Shown: positions 45,146 through 58,095, counted from the first letter of the stretch. The stretch: 64,000 bases of DNA from Hysterangium stoloniferum (GCA_015178975.1 WHVD01000003.1:1054001-1118000), one strand, 5' to 3'. Made by a program: numbers and translations. The notes: a model not told the origin generated them from the sequence alone.

Positions 45146-47510
45146 CTAACAACGTTCGAAAGCTTCAACACCGTTCTCTCTTCCTATTCCGCTTTCCTTC
45201 ATTCCGCCCCTATTTTGAGTAAGAACAAAAGAAAGCCAAAAGCGCTGATGGGAAGGAGTAGCGCACCAGGGGGAACTAGGGTCATTGCGATGATGAGAAT
45301 TGATCCAGACAACACCTGCTTCAATCTCATTTGCTACTCTATGAGCTCTGGATAGATTTTTGGTCCAGAGACTTGCGCCAAGAGCTGATAGAACAAATCC
45401 CTCCAAGTCTCGCAGGGACGCTATTATATGTAGCCACGTACCATATCTGCTTGCATTAGCCAGTTGCACGCCATCTGATTCCTCCTGTGCATGAGAGCAT
45501 TGTGAGTAAATTAAATACGACCAAGTCATCCGTATGCTCGAATTACCTCAAAGCGCTTTACAACAACAACTGGCCCAAATATTTCCTCTTGCCATACATC
45601 GTCATCCACGCTCACGTCTTCTATCACGGTTGGGGGGTAGAAGTACCCTTGAGACAAATCATGCTCGTCCAACGAGGACAGCCCTGTCATTCGTTCACCC
45701 CCGAGCAATGTAATGCCGGATGAGCGGTTTGTCACCATAGCCTGTATACGGGACAAGGCTCGTGCAGATATTACCGTCCCCATGGACGATAAAGGATTTA
45801 AAGCTGAAAGCGTATGAGTAGAGCACCGTATGGCCAGTCTATACTCACGGTTGCCGATCCTCCGAGTAATCTTTTGTGTTTTGGTTAAGAAGCCGGCCAT
45901 AAACGTCTCGTAAACTTTACTCTGGACAATTAGACGTGTCCCGGAAACACAAGTTTGGCCTGAAGCGATAAATGCCGCGAACGCACTAGACCGAGGGATC
46001 TTGTTTGGACTGAAATTGCAAGTGAAAATAAAAAGACTCACGTGCCATTTATCGCACTTTGAAGATCTGCATCATTAAATATGACTACCGGTGCCTATGG
46101 GTGACTATGTCAGCTACCGATTCTTGTACGGGCATTGCCACTAGACGCATTACTTTTCCGCCTAGTTCAGCCGTGTAATTTCCTAGATTGGCACCCACGA
46201 TTCTGCCAATTTCACGTCCTGTATTTGTACCGGCCTGGACGGCTGAGAAATAAAGAAGTATCTTTTTACATCAACACCTACGGTTATATCGACTTTCTTA
46301 ACTCGAGGATCGGAGACGATGTCCATTCCAGTTGTAGGTCCGTCCCCGGTTAAGACTTGTAATACTCCAGATGGAACTGTAAAACTAATTTTGAGCCAAT
46401 CGATGGCGCATTTATGAACTAGAACGCGCACCGCCTGCGTCGAAAGCCATCTGAGCAAATTCTAGAACAGAGAGAGGAGCCATCTGATAAAATATAGTCA
46501 ATTTGTATATTGGTTGCGGAATGTATTACCTCGGAAGGTTTTAGTAATACGCTGTTACCCATAGCAAGGGCAGGCGCAATCTTCTTGACCGCGATAAGAA
46601 GAGGGTGATTAAAGGGCTGCTCAAGGCATTAGTTCAATGTCTGAAAAGCAAGTGCCAGTACATGAAAGGGCATATTACAGTTATTTGAGCTACTACACCT
46701 AGTTGTCGAAAGTCTTGGCGTCGCTTAAATGAGATCGAGAAATTCAAAAGACGTACCCAATGGTACTCGATTGACATAATTCAAGAGTTTGCCTTGAGTA
46801 GGAGCGACAAAGGCCGTGTGGGTTCGCAAAAGGGCTGCGTAATAGTCCCTAAGAGGCAAATTTCAAATGATTTATTTTCTAAGAACAGTATAGAGAAAAA
46901 TGTTGTCGCACAACCTGAAAGAAATTTGCCAGGATAATGTCAGTGTGCTAGAAATACATAGGTTATCCTGCTTACCACTCAGGAAGCCTTCTGAGTTGAG
47001 CCTTCATCTCGCGAATAGCGCGTCCTGTATATGTGATACTCATACAATTCGGTAGATAAACGGACTTATGCATACCTGTCTGTAGCGACTCTAGAGACGC
47101 AATCTCGTCAACTCGAGATTCGAGAAGACGAGCAAGACGTGATAATGTCAAAGACCTATGCTGTGTAGAGGCTTTTGACCACAAGCCCTCTTCAAATGCT
47201 TTTTGGGCTATGTGGATTGCATCCGCAACATCTGAAGGACATGCAGTCAAAACCTCCGTGATTTTTTGGCCGTCGGCTGGATTATGCACGGATATACTAA
47301 AATGTATAATAAGAGTTGGGCTGCAACGACATGAAGAAGCCCTCACAATTGGGCATCAGGTCCGGCATTAATGAATTTTCCACCAATAAACGGGCTATAT
47401 TTATTCCTGATCTATGTATTAGACAGCAGAGTTTGAGTTAAATCATTAGCACATGAAATATTCTAGAGATATATGGTAAATACCGGAATATAAGGAATTT
47501 TAAACCGCAT
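45146..47510 (-). CDS. Aldehyde dehydrogenase (NAD(P)-dependent, class 1/2-like)
   Basis: Oxidises an aldehyde to the acid. Start chosen at the minus ATG 47508-47510 (MRFKIPYIP), spliced over about 65 bp to SPFIGGKFINAGPDAQL, the usual N-terminal strand. Then HNPADGQKITEV, QPFNHPLLIAVKKIAPALAMGNSVLLKPSE (about 46540-46625), VLTGDGPTTG, the general-base Glu in ELGGK (about 46160), the catalytic Cys in SGQTCVSGTR, EEIFGPVV, and near the end GGMKESGIGRENG. Ends FERC, stop 45146-45148. About eight introns. The decarboxylase gene starts 74 bp away in the opposite direction, so the two may share a promoter. In context it could oxidise 5-formyluracil; an aminomuconate semialdehyde role is an alternative. 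Confidence 0.9.
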
Positions 47511-47584
47511 TTTGTTATCAGTTTCCTTCCTGGGAGTATAGCATGGGCGCTTTTTCCGTGTCTGGAGCTTAATATCGATCTAAG
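47511..47584. promoter_or_regulatory. Divergent intergenic region between ALDH and decarboxylase
   Basis: Only 74 bp separate the two chosen ATG codons, so the core promoters must overlap or extend into 5' exons. No TATA box or clear palindromic operator is visible. Shared regulation is an inference from spacing. Confidence 0.55.
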
Positions 47585-48925
47585 ATGGCAAGCAGACTCC
47601 TTGTTGACATACATACCCATGTATATCTCCCCAGATATGTCGCATTTCTTCGCTCCAGAACTCAAGTTCCACGTATTTCTAGTCGTATAAACTCATCCGG
47701 GCAAGAGGATGCCAGGTTACACATCCTTCCCCACGAACCGAGTGGTGGCAGGCCCGTCGGACCTCAGGTATTCAATATTCATTGATAACACTTGTCAGGA
47801 ATTCTGAGAATTTGTCATGGGTCATAGTACTGGGACCGTGATGAGAAGCTCAAATTTATGAATACGCATAACATCAACGTTTCTGTCGTAAGGTGCGGAT
47901 ATTCCCTCCACTTCAACAGCTAAGTATAACGTTTCAGCAGCCCTGCCAACCCCTGGCTAGATTTTTTGGACGCTCCCTCAGCAGATGAAATGGCGAGGCT
48001 TATGAATGATGATTTGGAGTTGTTCTGCTCAGAGTCTCCTACATTGCAATTAACGGGTGTCGGCACCCTTCGTCGGTTGTATGCATTTGGAGTCCTCCCT
48101 CTAGTACCGTCAATTTCGGTCGATTCTATTATTTCATCGATTTCACAAATTGCTACCCTCCCACACCTAAAAGGGGTAATCATGGGAACTAAGGGAGTTG
48201 GCAAGGGTTTAGATGACAGCGCGCTAGAGCCAGTATGGGAAGCTTTGGCTCGAGAAAAGCTGGTCGTCTTTCTGCACCCACATTATGGTGTCGAAGCTGC
48301 CTGGGGCGAAAACGACAATGGCCACGTCCTACCTCTGGCTCTTGGGTTTCCTTTTGAAACGACAACGGTTCGTTTCAGGTGTAATACAAGTTGATTCTTA
48401 TTAATTGACTATGGCAAGGCTACGACTCGATTGATTCTGTCTGGCGTATTGGACAGACATCCCGACCTTCGACTACTCATCGCACACTCTGGAGCAGCTC
48501 TTCCGCAGCTCTCTTCAAGACTTGCTTCCTGTATTCATCACGATCCAGCTGTGGCGTCTAGACTTCAACATGATGCTCGCTATTAGTAAGCATTCACTCT
48601 ATTCTAGACCACAAGAAACTAAGCCTCGCATAGCTTGGGAAAGTTATACTATGACGCAGTCGCTTATGGACCAGAAGAATTAGAATTTGTAGGTCGAGTT
48701 ATCGAACGGGCTGCACGTTACGGAGGTCCAAAACAAACGGGGAGCGAAAGGATCATATTTGGTACGGATCATCCCTTTTTCCCGCCTCTAAAGAGTACAG
48801 ACAAATGGATGAGTGTTGTGGAGAATTCGGATGCGATCGATAGTGTCGCTTCGTGGGACGAGACACAGAAAAATGGGGTCCGCGCAAATAATGCTATTAA
48901 GTTACTTGGTCTTGGGACTACATAA
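47585..48925 (+). CDS. Iso-orotate (5-carboxyuracil) decarboxylase-like amidohydrolase
   Basis: Metal-dependent decarboxylase of the amidohydrolase (ACMSD) superfamily. Start MASRLLVDIHTHVYLPRY carries the HxH metal ligands. Exon 1 ends near 47767. Later: FMNTHNINVSVV, SLANPWLDFLDAP, GVGKGLDD, FLHPHYGVEAAWG (third His), LIAHSGAALPQL (fourth His), YDAVAYG, FGTDHPFFPP (Asp ligand). Stop 48923-48925. The order of these motifs agrees with the fungal iso-orotate decarboxylase described from Cordyceps and Metarhizium, which makes uracil from 5-carboxyuracil; aminocarboxymuconate semialdehyde decarboxylase is the main alternative. A thymine-dioxygenase-like gene 2.7 kb away supports the first reading. 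Convergent with the next gene, 19 bp apart. Confidence 0.8.
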
Positions 48926-48944
48926 ATGTGGATAAGGGAACAAA

Positions 48945-50101
<1,157 letters not shown>

Positions 50102-50526
50102 GGTGGATATATACTTCAGCGAAGGTTTCAGCTCTAACGACAGCGATCACTCTTGACGGTGTATACAGACTCCACCATAAAATAAGCAGATTAGTTGCTT
50201 CCAAGAGTCTAATAGAATAAAACACACACGCGCTATTGGGCGGCAGAGAGATAGGTAGATTCTGGTTCCGAAATTCCTACCGACCTTTCTCGATATTTAA
50301 GGAATATTACTGGTAATGGTAGCCTATATAAGATATCGGTACAAATGCGTGTAATTCTAACTCTAGTATTACGTTTGAAAGAATACGACGAGATTATATT
50401 ACTGATGTTTCAAAAGAAGAAAACGTCTGTAAACGATGCACATCGACTGTAATTTAGTAGTCCTCTCTAGGATGTGAAATCAAGATGGGGATAAATAATA
50501 CTTGTCCGAACATGTCCAATCGCAAT
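50102..50526. other. Intergenic, nothing recognised
   Basis: A/T-rich spacer between two minus-strand genes. It includes the promoter side of the phosphoribosyltransferase gene and the 3' side of the wall-protein gene. No repeat or RNA gene seen. Confidence 0.4.
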
Positions 50527-51280
50527 CTAGGCAAACGTAATGACGAGGAGAGTCAGCACGCTGAGAAGCCCTCCGTAGACACTCGGTCGATAAGTCAAAA
50601 GAGCATCGCTCGTGGTTGGTTGTACATCTACTAGCGACGTACTTAGTGGTACGCTGGTTGGTGTCCTGCCCGGGAGATACGTCTATCAGCGCAAGCACGA
50701 ACCGTCTGTCATGTCACTCACCCTGACCCAGGGGTAGAAGAACTACCAGATGTTATTGGCCCGTTCAAGGCGCTCACGGAACCAGAAGTGGCCGTCAATC
50801 CGCTAGACACTGATGTGGGCAAAGAAAAACTCGGCCTGTTGGATGTTGCAAATGAAGAGTGTGAGATTGTGGACACACCTCCACCACCACTGATATTGAA
50901 TTGGGCGGATTGGGCGAGGATTGCATTGATGTCTTGGGAGGATTTCACGATGTTGACTTGGTATGTGCTGCCCACGGGCAAGCTCGCGGTGACAGTCAGA
51001 CTTTTTTTGGTGCCATCGACGTTGTCAGCCAGGAGTTGCTTGAACACTCCTTGTTGGACCTGTGGTTGAGGGCATGGGTTATCGGTCGGCTGAGAACGTT
51101 TGGAAATGGTTGATTTACCAAGGTGATAGCAAACGAAGTCGGGTCAGTATCCACTTCAAACCATGTAACAGTATTCGGGCCTGAAGATGTCCAAGTAGTC
51201 CCCTGACTGGGACTGGTGACTGTAATAGCAATCGAGGATGCAGCCAAAAAGAGGAGAGCAACGAAGGAAAAAACAGCCAT
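50527..51280 (-). CDS. KRE9/KNH-type Ser/Thr-rich GPI-anchored protein
   Basis: Small cell-surface protein. ATG 51278-51280, signal peptide MAVFSFVALLFLAASSIA, then the N-terminal domain typical of the Ser-Thr-rich GPI-anchored family (ITVTSPSQGTTWTSSGPNTVTW, continuing after an intron near 51100 with QQGVFKQLL, VTASLPVGSTYQVNIV and AQSAQFNIS). A Ser/Thr/Gly/Pro-rich stalk follows (about 50730-50880). After at least one more intron the protein ends with a hydrophobic tail (LLSVLTLLVITFA, stop 50527-50529), as needed for GPI attachment. It is probably linked to beta-1,6-glucan or the wall surface. Gene starts about 400 bp from the end of the GPI inositol-deacylase gene, same strand. Confidence 0.82.
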
Positions 51281-51677
51281 CCCAATATTCCCAATATTCC
51301 CAAGCCTAGTCTAAGAAACTCACTACCACGGGTAAAATAACGGTGTATATGTGGTAAAGAAGGAGATCATGTTTTTATATAAACAGTCAAGGCGTGTCCA
51401 ACTCAATGCGCCTTCAGTTTGGCATTGTTATGCTGGGCAACACGAGGCAGATGAAAAAAAAGGCATGTGGCAGTGGCATTTTATGGCCGGGCTGTCTCTG
51501 ACTGATTGAAAAGGCATTTTTCTCATTCATGGCGGGCCACGGCGATCATGTAGTGTACCTGTTAAGTTACCAAAGCTGTATGTTAAATTTTATTGATTGA
51601 TAGGACGCTGTGCTCATTTATGGCAGGTTAGGCGATCATGGCGATCACGTAGGGTTTCTGGTATGGAGTACATCATC
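51281..51677. other. Intergenic, internal short repeat
   Basis: Two similar phrases occur: CTCATTCATGGCGGGCCACGGCGATCATGTAG (near 51520) and a diverged version near 51612. Otherwise nothing recognised; probable promoter of the wall-protein gene. Confidence 0.4.
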
Positions 51678-54600
51678 CTAACGCGAGGATACCTTCCAGA
51701 GTCTCGTACCTACACGTGCTAGGACAAGATAAGCCACCACAAAGTTACTCGCTGTGTATATATGATAAGTGTACCGTCCGCCGAAGGCGAAGGGAATAAC
51801 TGCAAGACTATAGAGAACTCCCAAGATCACATATCGTTGCAGCCTATAGAAGCATAAGACGGTGATAACGCTCTGATTGTCATAAGCATCATTACCTTGA
51901 TGTCGCCCGTTCAAAAAGAGGTGCATTACCACTAGATGTGTAATCAACGAAGAGCAGAAAGCTAGCGATAGCGAGCACGTCATGGTCACCGTCAAATGGA
52001 GTCGTCCCGCCCGCCGTAGCTAGCGTACGGACCCACACAGCCAAAACGGGCGCCACCAAGGGCAAAAGCCAAAATAGAAGCAAAAGAATATACGTCTTCT
52101 GTGCATGTGCCTCCACCTGGCTAGGCGGTGTCGTAGAGGATGGTGTTTGCGTCGCGCAAGTAAATAGATGAATCATAAAGCAGACTAGAAACGCGACTTG
52201 CGACGGGATAATGGTTGCTACAAGCAGAAGGACGAGGCCCAGTGACCAGATATTCCGCCTCCATACGTGCCTTTCTACAGTGACGCTGTGAATTCTTTCT
52301 TTCAACATTGACATATGTATAACAGATGAAAAAAGCTACTCACAGACCAAGTATCGAACCGACTTTAGACACGAACCACATAATAACCTGGAGCGTAATC
52401 CAAGATATCACCACGCAGCCACTAGCAGCATATAGTACTAGAGCAGCAAGGGGGGAAATAATAAGTTCGCCTCCATTGCCAAGTAAGACTGTTACACCAA
52501 AAGGCAGACAAGACGCTATACCAAAGACCACGGAGAGCGGGACCATCGTTTGTGAAGTGAAATGCCAGAGCGACTCCCAAATAGTAGGAAAATGCCCTGA
52601 GGGGTATCGTCAATATAACCGTTTGCCATCAAGCAGACGCAAGAGGGACCGAACCTCCCTTCTCCCAAACATTCCAAGCGTAAACAATCAAGATCCCTAC
52701 AACGCCTGTCGACCAGGCTATGACCGTCGTCCAATACCGTAATCCCCATGTGCTGAGACTAGCCCACCAATCCACGGTCAGAGCTAATTCTGAAATGCCG
52801 CATTGTCCCGATGAGTACACAATAAGATCAAGGCCACGCCTATCTTCTGGACTACTGGAAATAAAAGGGCCGGATGAGTGGGTGTGTATAAGGATCTTGC
52901 GAACACCGTCTGTAGGGTGGAAATGGGATTCTGAAGAACTTGTACGATGAAGAATAAGCGGAGGCATCAACGCATCTAATTTGAATAATGTCAATAGGAT
53001 TTTGGCTTATGTCTTAAAAAAATCTAGGTCATACTTGCACATGAGCCGACTATCTTTGGCTTCTCAATGCGATATACCAACAAGGCACTCGAGAGAAGAT
53101 GCGGCAGATGAATGGAGGTAGTGAGTGCCGTTGGATTCAGTGGGATATTAACAATCCTCAAGAGAGGCGCTATGAACAAATATTGAATTTGAAGTCGGGT
53201 CATAGTCAGATACATTCTTACCGAATTGGCTTACGTTGACATTTATGACGTTTTTACCCTCAAATCCGCCGACGATCCAACCGGTGGAATGTGCGGGACT
53301 TTTGAGGGCGACACCAACCCAATCTCTTCCATCGGGCTCCATTGGGGCTTTAGGCGTAACGCTGGCTTGAAACCGGACAACACCGTCGGCTTCGTCGATG
53401 CCTTCACCAGATACGGGGAAGCGGACGCCCAGGACAGGATTTGGGATGAGTTTAAGGCTTTCAGGATAAAATGGTTCACAATCATCTGAAGTTTCACGGC
53501 AGCGGTATAAAGTGACTTCGAGACCCGATGTACGGTACGGAGAGAGATTGCCAAATTTTCCTTGAGAGACATAGAGCGTGAATAGATTTTGGGGCGAAGT
53601 GTAATCGATAGGAAGGAGGTATAAAGCTGGGGTAATAGCCGGCCACAGGGTTATTCGATGACCAGCAGCGATGTGGTGTACGTTAGATTTGGCCGAAAGT
53701 GGTGGAACGCCATGTGTCAGCGAGTCGTGATCCATCTCGTCACGAAACCAGTGACTTAGGATATTGCCTTTCTCACCGCCGTTTTGTGTGCTACTTAATT
53801 CGAGGGCTGCGCGCGCAACGCGCCATCGAACTTGGTGACACCACACCATCTCGCGGTGGCCTACACCAGTCCAAGTACCTTCCATGCACGTTGTAAATAT
53901 AGACTTCCGCCAGCCCTGTCCACCGGCAGAACGATGCATGGAACAGGTTTCAGAAGGAATCATCAAATCAGTGGCACCCCCGCAGATGGAAAGAATAGGA
54001 GTGGTGGCGTTTTGCAATGCGGCCCAGCTTTGAGAATAGATATCTTCGATACGTTTGTCAAGTCGAGCAGGAGGAAGGGAATGCGGCGTGGACATTGTGA
54101 TTACGGCGGAAATGTTAGGAAACGGAAGCAGCGATGATGCGATGATACCACCCATAGAATGGCCCATGAGGATAACTTGGGTTCCAGACGGGTAAAGCGA
54201 GAGAATGTAGTTTATGGCAGCTGAAGTATAGGTACGCTCAGACAGAAGAGTTGGCCCATGCAATGCAGAAAAGTCTTCATTAAAATCGACTGTCGATATG
54301 GATATGAGGAAGAGGGAGACGATTGGTGCAGAAAGCTTGAAGACGAACCTGCAAAGAAATTGAGGGGTCTGACACGGGTATGTACAAACTCGGGGCTGAT
54401 TTTATAAGGCTCTGAGTAGAATTGTCTTGCGGCTGATGAAGCAATGGAACGAACTTGTCGAGAAGATCCTGCGTTGCCAGGAATAAATAAAACAGGTACG
54501 CCGTTCAGCTGATGTTTTGGTCGCGGGAATTAATACTCTAGCTGCGCCAGTAAACATAAAAGTAAAGCTAGACCCACCTTCCCGTGTGGCTCCCATCCCT

Positions 54601-54814
54601 CTTCGTGATACAACCACAAGCTATATCGTCTGGCTAACCTGGTCCAGCTGGAATTAAAATCTGATTGGAGAATGTAGGATGGCGACATATACGACATTCG
54701 ACATCCTTGAGGAGAGAGTCTATCAGGCAATTGAGTGATTGAAGTATAGACGGCGACTAGAAATATAAAAGTGACTATTCCTAGTAACGTAGTGGATGCA
54801 CGCCAGCGGACCAT
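51678..54814 (-). CDS. BST1: GPI inositol-deacylase (PGAP1/Bst1)
   Basis: ER membrane lipase that removes the inositol acyl chain from GPI anchors, aiding export of GPI proteins. ATG 54812-54814 ([18 protein letters not shown]) gives an N-terminal membrane anchor, followed by [12 protein letters not shown], the family hallmark, and [12 protein letters not shown]. After introns comes LFIPGNAGS and the lipase motif [14 protein letters not shown] (catalytic Ser, about 54150), [28 protein letters not shown] (likely Asp) and [11 protein letters not shown] (likely His). The C-terminal third (51680-53000) encodes several hydrophobic segments separated by short introns, matching the multi-pass tail. 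Last codons KVSSR, stop about 51678. Introns interrupt many segments, so exact exons are not all fixed. Its neighbour encodes a GPI protein. Confidence 0.88.
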
Positions 54815-55902
54815 CCTACTCAAAATCTGTAAGAGGCACGCTCGACACAAATAGTGTTGCCGCGGCTCGGCTATGGCTTGAAGCCAAGCCAAGCTGCCGT
54901 TAAGAAGCCGAGCCAAGGCGGCGGCAACACATTCTTTGTGACTGTAGATGTCACATGTGATTCTAGCAACGCTCCTCTGTGTATACTTCTTTATTGGCGG
55001 GTTATATAACGTATTGAATACGTTCTTCCTAAAATGACTTGAATTCGAGCCAACGGGCAGCTGGAACCTCAAGTTGTCACTCAGTCAAGCGTTTTGTTCA
55101 AACGAAATATTGGTATCACCCTGGATCCGGTGTCATCGACCGTACAAAATCCGGCGTGGTATTCTATGACCGTGCTAAAAGCGCAAGTATAATTACTAGT
55201 CCCCTACGCTTACTACTGCTGGCATTTGATCTCAGTCATATTACTTAATGCGCTCTCTCTTTCTGGAAACGTTATACTGTTTAAATGCCGTCGTAGTTCT
55301 GGAATTCTCCAAGGAGTCCCGGTCTTTGTAAATCCTGGAACTCTGGTTCTTTTCGTAATTGGAAGCAGACCAGTTTGAATACCATCCATCGAATGGCTTC
55401 TGATGATAGAAACGTCCAGTAGACTTGCTGAAGAATTAGGAGGATTCTACGAAATTCCACCTATAGAAAAGAGACTCTTGGATCATCAGAAAAGAAAAAG
55501 AAGCCATATTTAAAATATTATTCTAACCTCCGAGCAATATAACAAATTAATAAACTGAGCATTTTCTAGAAATTGACGTTTGGCCGGGCAACATTTAATT
55601 CTCCGGATTTAATCAAATATTACTTCTTTGCTAGCCAAATTAGGAACGCCGTTTTTTTTAATCAGGCAATGACATTTCAATTCATATCCTCACCACATTT
55701 GAATTCATTCCTCCTGTACCTCCGCTCTCTCTCCCACATATCCGCCACTGGCTGTAGCAGCATTAATGGCGCAGATTAGAAGGGCTCACAGATTGTTTAA
55801 ATACTTGGTGGCCGTGTGGAATTTTTGTCCCCATCGTCCCATCATCATCTCACTCTTTACGCAAGGAACACTACCACACTCGCTTACTTTATTATTCTCA
55901 TT
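54815..55902. other. Intergenic, with a GC-rich imperfect hairpin
   Basis: About 1.1 kb between divergent genes. At 54854-54930 the ends GTGTTGCCGC and GCGGCAACAC are perfect inverted repeats, and inner GGCTCGGCT / AGCCGAGCC also pair, enclosing GGCTTGAAGCC. This could be a small inverted-repeat element. The rest is A/T-rich; a pyrimidine-rich stretch precedes the next start codon. Confidence 0.5.
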
Positions 55903-56836
55903 ATGCGTTCCTTCGTTGTAACATTTTGCGCTCTTGCTCTCGTCAACCTCGCATTTTCCGTCCCGATAACATCGGTACGTATCTGTGTTTTTTTTTGCGT
56001 TTCAGTTATGTTTATTTGTTGCTTTCAGAACGACGAGGAGAGTCGAGTTATCTGTCTGGAAGACAAGGTTCATGCCCGTCTTGTCTCGTTTATTTGCTCA
56101 CCTTCGTCCTGATATAATAATGCATTGGTAGACCGGCCTCAACTGTTACGGACGCTACGACAACCACCTTCAGCAAATCAAACGTGCTTCCTGGGACGAC
56201 GATGAAGGCTGGTATGATAGCGACGACTATTACAACCATCACAAGTGGCATGACGGTGACGACTATTACGACCATGACGACCATCACAAGTGGCATGACG
56301 GCGACGGGCTGTATGGTGGCCGCGGGAGCAGTCGTGGTGGCTATGGAGGAGGCGGATTCAGCGGCGGGAACGGATTCAACAACCCAGGCGGCTTCAACGG
56401 TAACCCTAATGGCTTCGGTGGCAACCCTAATGGCTTCGGTGGCAACCCCAATGGCTTCAACGGTGGAGGCCGCGCCGGGGGCAACCCCTCTACCGGTGCA
56501 CCGGGACAACCAATGCAAGGACCAGGTTCAGCTCAAGCTCCTCCAGTGGCACTCCCTCCTCCCGCAAACGGTCAACCTCGGGTCGGCACTTCTCCGAGCG
56601 CTGCAAATCAAGGAGGCAACTTTGGCGCTCCTGCGGTCCCCAACGGTGGCGTCCCTTCTTCCAACGGCATAACCCGCGGCAATGCCATCCCCGCCGACAG
56701 GACTCCCGCAAGCGGCAGTAACGGCGTCCCCTTCGTCAATAATGGCCCCCACCTTATCACCATCGACCTCGATGCCACTGCCTCCATTGGAAATCTCGTT
56801 CAGGCCACTGCAACTGCCGGGATCGGCCTTCTCTGA
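55903..56836 (+). CDS. Secreted Asp/His/Trp- and Gly/Asn-rich repeat protein
   Basis: Three exons: 55903-55974, 56029-56067 and 56132-56836, giving about 271 residues. Signal peptide MRSFVVTFCALALVNLAFS. Exon 3 starts with TGLNCYGRYDNHLQQIKR; the KR is a possible Kex2 site. It is followed by an acidic and aromatic block where HHKWHDGD occurs twice, amid DDYY and DHDD. A Gly-rich part comes next, with NPNGFGG-type units repeated three times, then a Pro/Gln/Asn-rich tail ending ATAGIGLL. I recognise no domain family. Composition suggests metal binding or an extracellular structural or wall-coating role; this is inference. Conserved GT...AG introns in the N-terminal part support it as a real gene. 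Confidence 0.75.
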
Positions 56837-57177
56837 TTCAATAACACAGTCTGGATTTGCAGGAAGGGAAAGATTAACCTAGTTCTTTGAAATGATGGTA
56901 TAGGTTGGACACGGGTCGTTAGACGTTGATATTAAAATACCAGAGCTCTGCGCGTAAAATACTTTATTAGTTAATAATCGCTATCATTATTTTCTCGATA
57001 CTGGCTCCTGACTCGCGACAACCCGCAATGCCACCGCCGACTTCCTTGGTGCCGACCCGACGCAGCACATCAAGTCCAGTCGTTCGGCGAACGCCGCCGC
57101 CACGCCACATTATAAAGCGTGTTGTTGTCGTTGTCTTTTTTTGACAATCATCAGCAGTTTCATCGCTTCCCTTTGAG
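56837..57177. other. Intergenic, nothing recognised
   Basis: Short spacer between two plus-strand genes. The second half would hold the VPS60 promoter; no TATA box or repeat is visible. Confidence 0.4.
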
Positions 57178-58095
57178 ATGAATAGATTATTTGGCTCAAC
57201 CACCCGCAAACCACCACCAAATCTTACAGAGGCTATCGCTTCGGTGAGGAGCACGAAGCAGCGTTTGACGTCAGACTCCTAATCGCGGAGCAGACAGATA
57301 CACGAATACAGGCACTTGAGGTCAAGATTCGCAAACTGGATGTGGAACTGGGAAGATATAAAGATCAAATGAGCAAAATGCGGCCTGGTCCCGGCAAGGT
57401 GAGGGAATCCTGCAAGGATTTTATCAGTCGTAACCCCCATGTCTTGTGGTGTAGAATGCCGTTCAGGAGCGCGCGATGCGTGTATTGAAGCAGAAGAGGA
57501 TGTACGAGGAGCAGATGACACAGCTCACCCAGCAGTCGTTCAACATGGAATCCGTCACTGCGGTCACTGACAACTTACGGAACACCATGGCGACCGTCAA
57601 GGCGATGGAAACCGCAAATAAAGAGCTGAAGCGGCAATACGGAAAGATTGACATCGACAAGATAGAGGTTACTTTACCACTGCCGAGTTGATGCTTACGC
57701 CCTGACACTGCCATAGAGTGTTCATTACGACATGGAGGAACTCCTCGAGCAAGCAAACGAGATCCAAGAGTCTCTTGGGCGTTCCTACAATGTTCCAGAC
57801 GAGATAGACGAAGCGGATCTACAAGCAGGTACGGGAGTTGGCAGGGGCAGCGTATATCAGATGTGGTTTTCTAATGCAAATATGCACAGAGCTGGATGCG
57901 TTGCAGTTGGAGGAAGAGGAAGAGCCCTCGTATCTCGCAGATCTTAATAAAGTCCCTGACTTTGTAGATGAAGCACCCGTTGAAGAGGTAGGAAATTTCA
58001 CTGCTTTTAGTAACTCTTTTTGACAATCATTTTATCGACAGAAAGCGCCTGCACATCCGGAAGCGGTCAAGGCAGCGGCATATTCGGGCTTGTGA
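57178..58095 (+). CDS. VPS60: ESCRT-III-associated protein Vps60/CHMP5
   Basis: Component of the endosomal membrane-remodelling machinery; in other fungi it binds Vta1 and regulates Vps4. Six exons read cleanly: 57178-57243, 57294-57398, 57455-57667, 57717-57828, 57890-57987 and 58042-58095. MNRLFGSTTRKPPPNLTEAI matches the CHMP5 start. Then a basic helical half (RIQALEVKIRKLDVELGRYK, KMRPGPGKN, RVLKQKRMYEEQ, LTQQSFNME), a second helical part (YDMEELLEQANEIQESLGRSY) and an acidic tail (ELDALQLEEEEE). The usual length is about 200-220 residues and this agrees. The last exon ends AYSGL; the common VDEFGLP ending is not obvious, so a further splice is possible. Confidence 0.92.

Noticed and set aside
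47438..47665. 75-codon minus frame spanning the divergent promoter
   Set aside because: Antisense to the first exon of the decarboxylase. The shorter first exon MRFKIPYIP in another register splices cleanly to the ALDH.
53226..53489. Plus-strand 87-codon frame
   Set aside because: Antisense shadow of the BST1 coding sequence.
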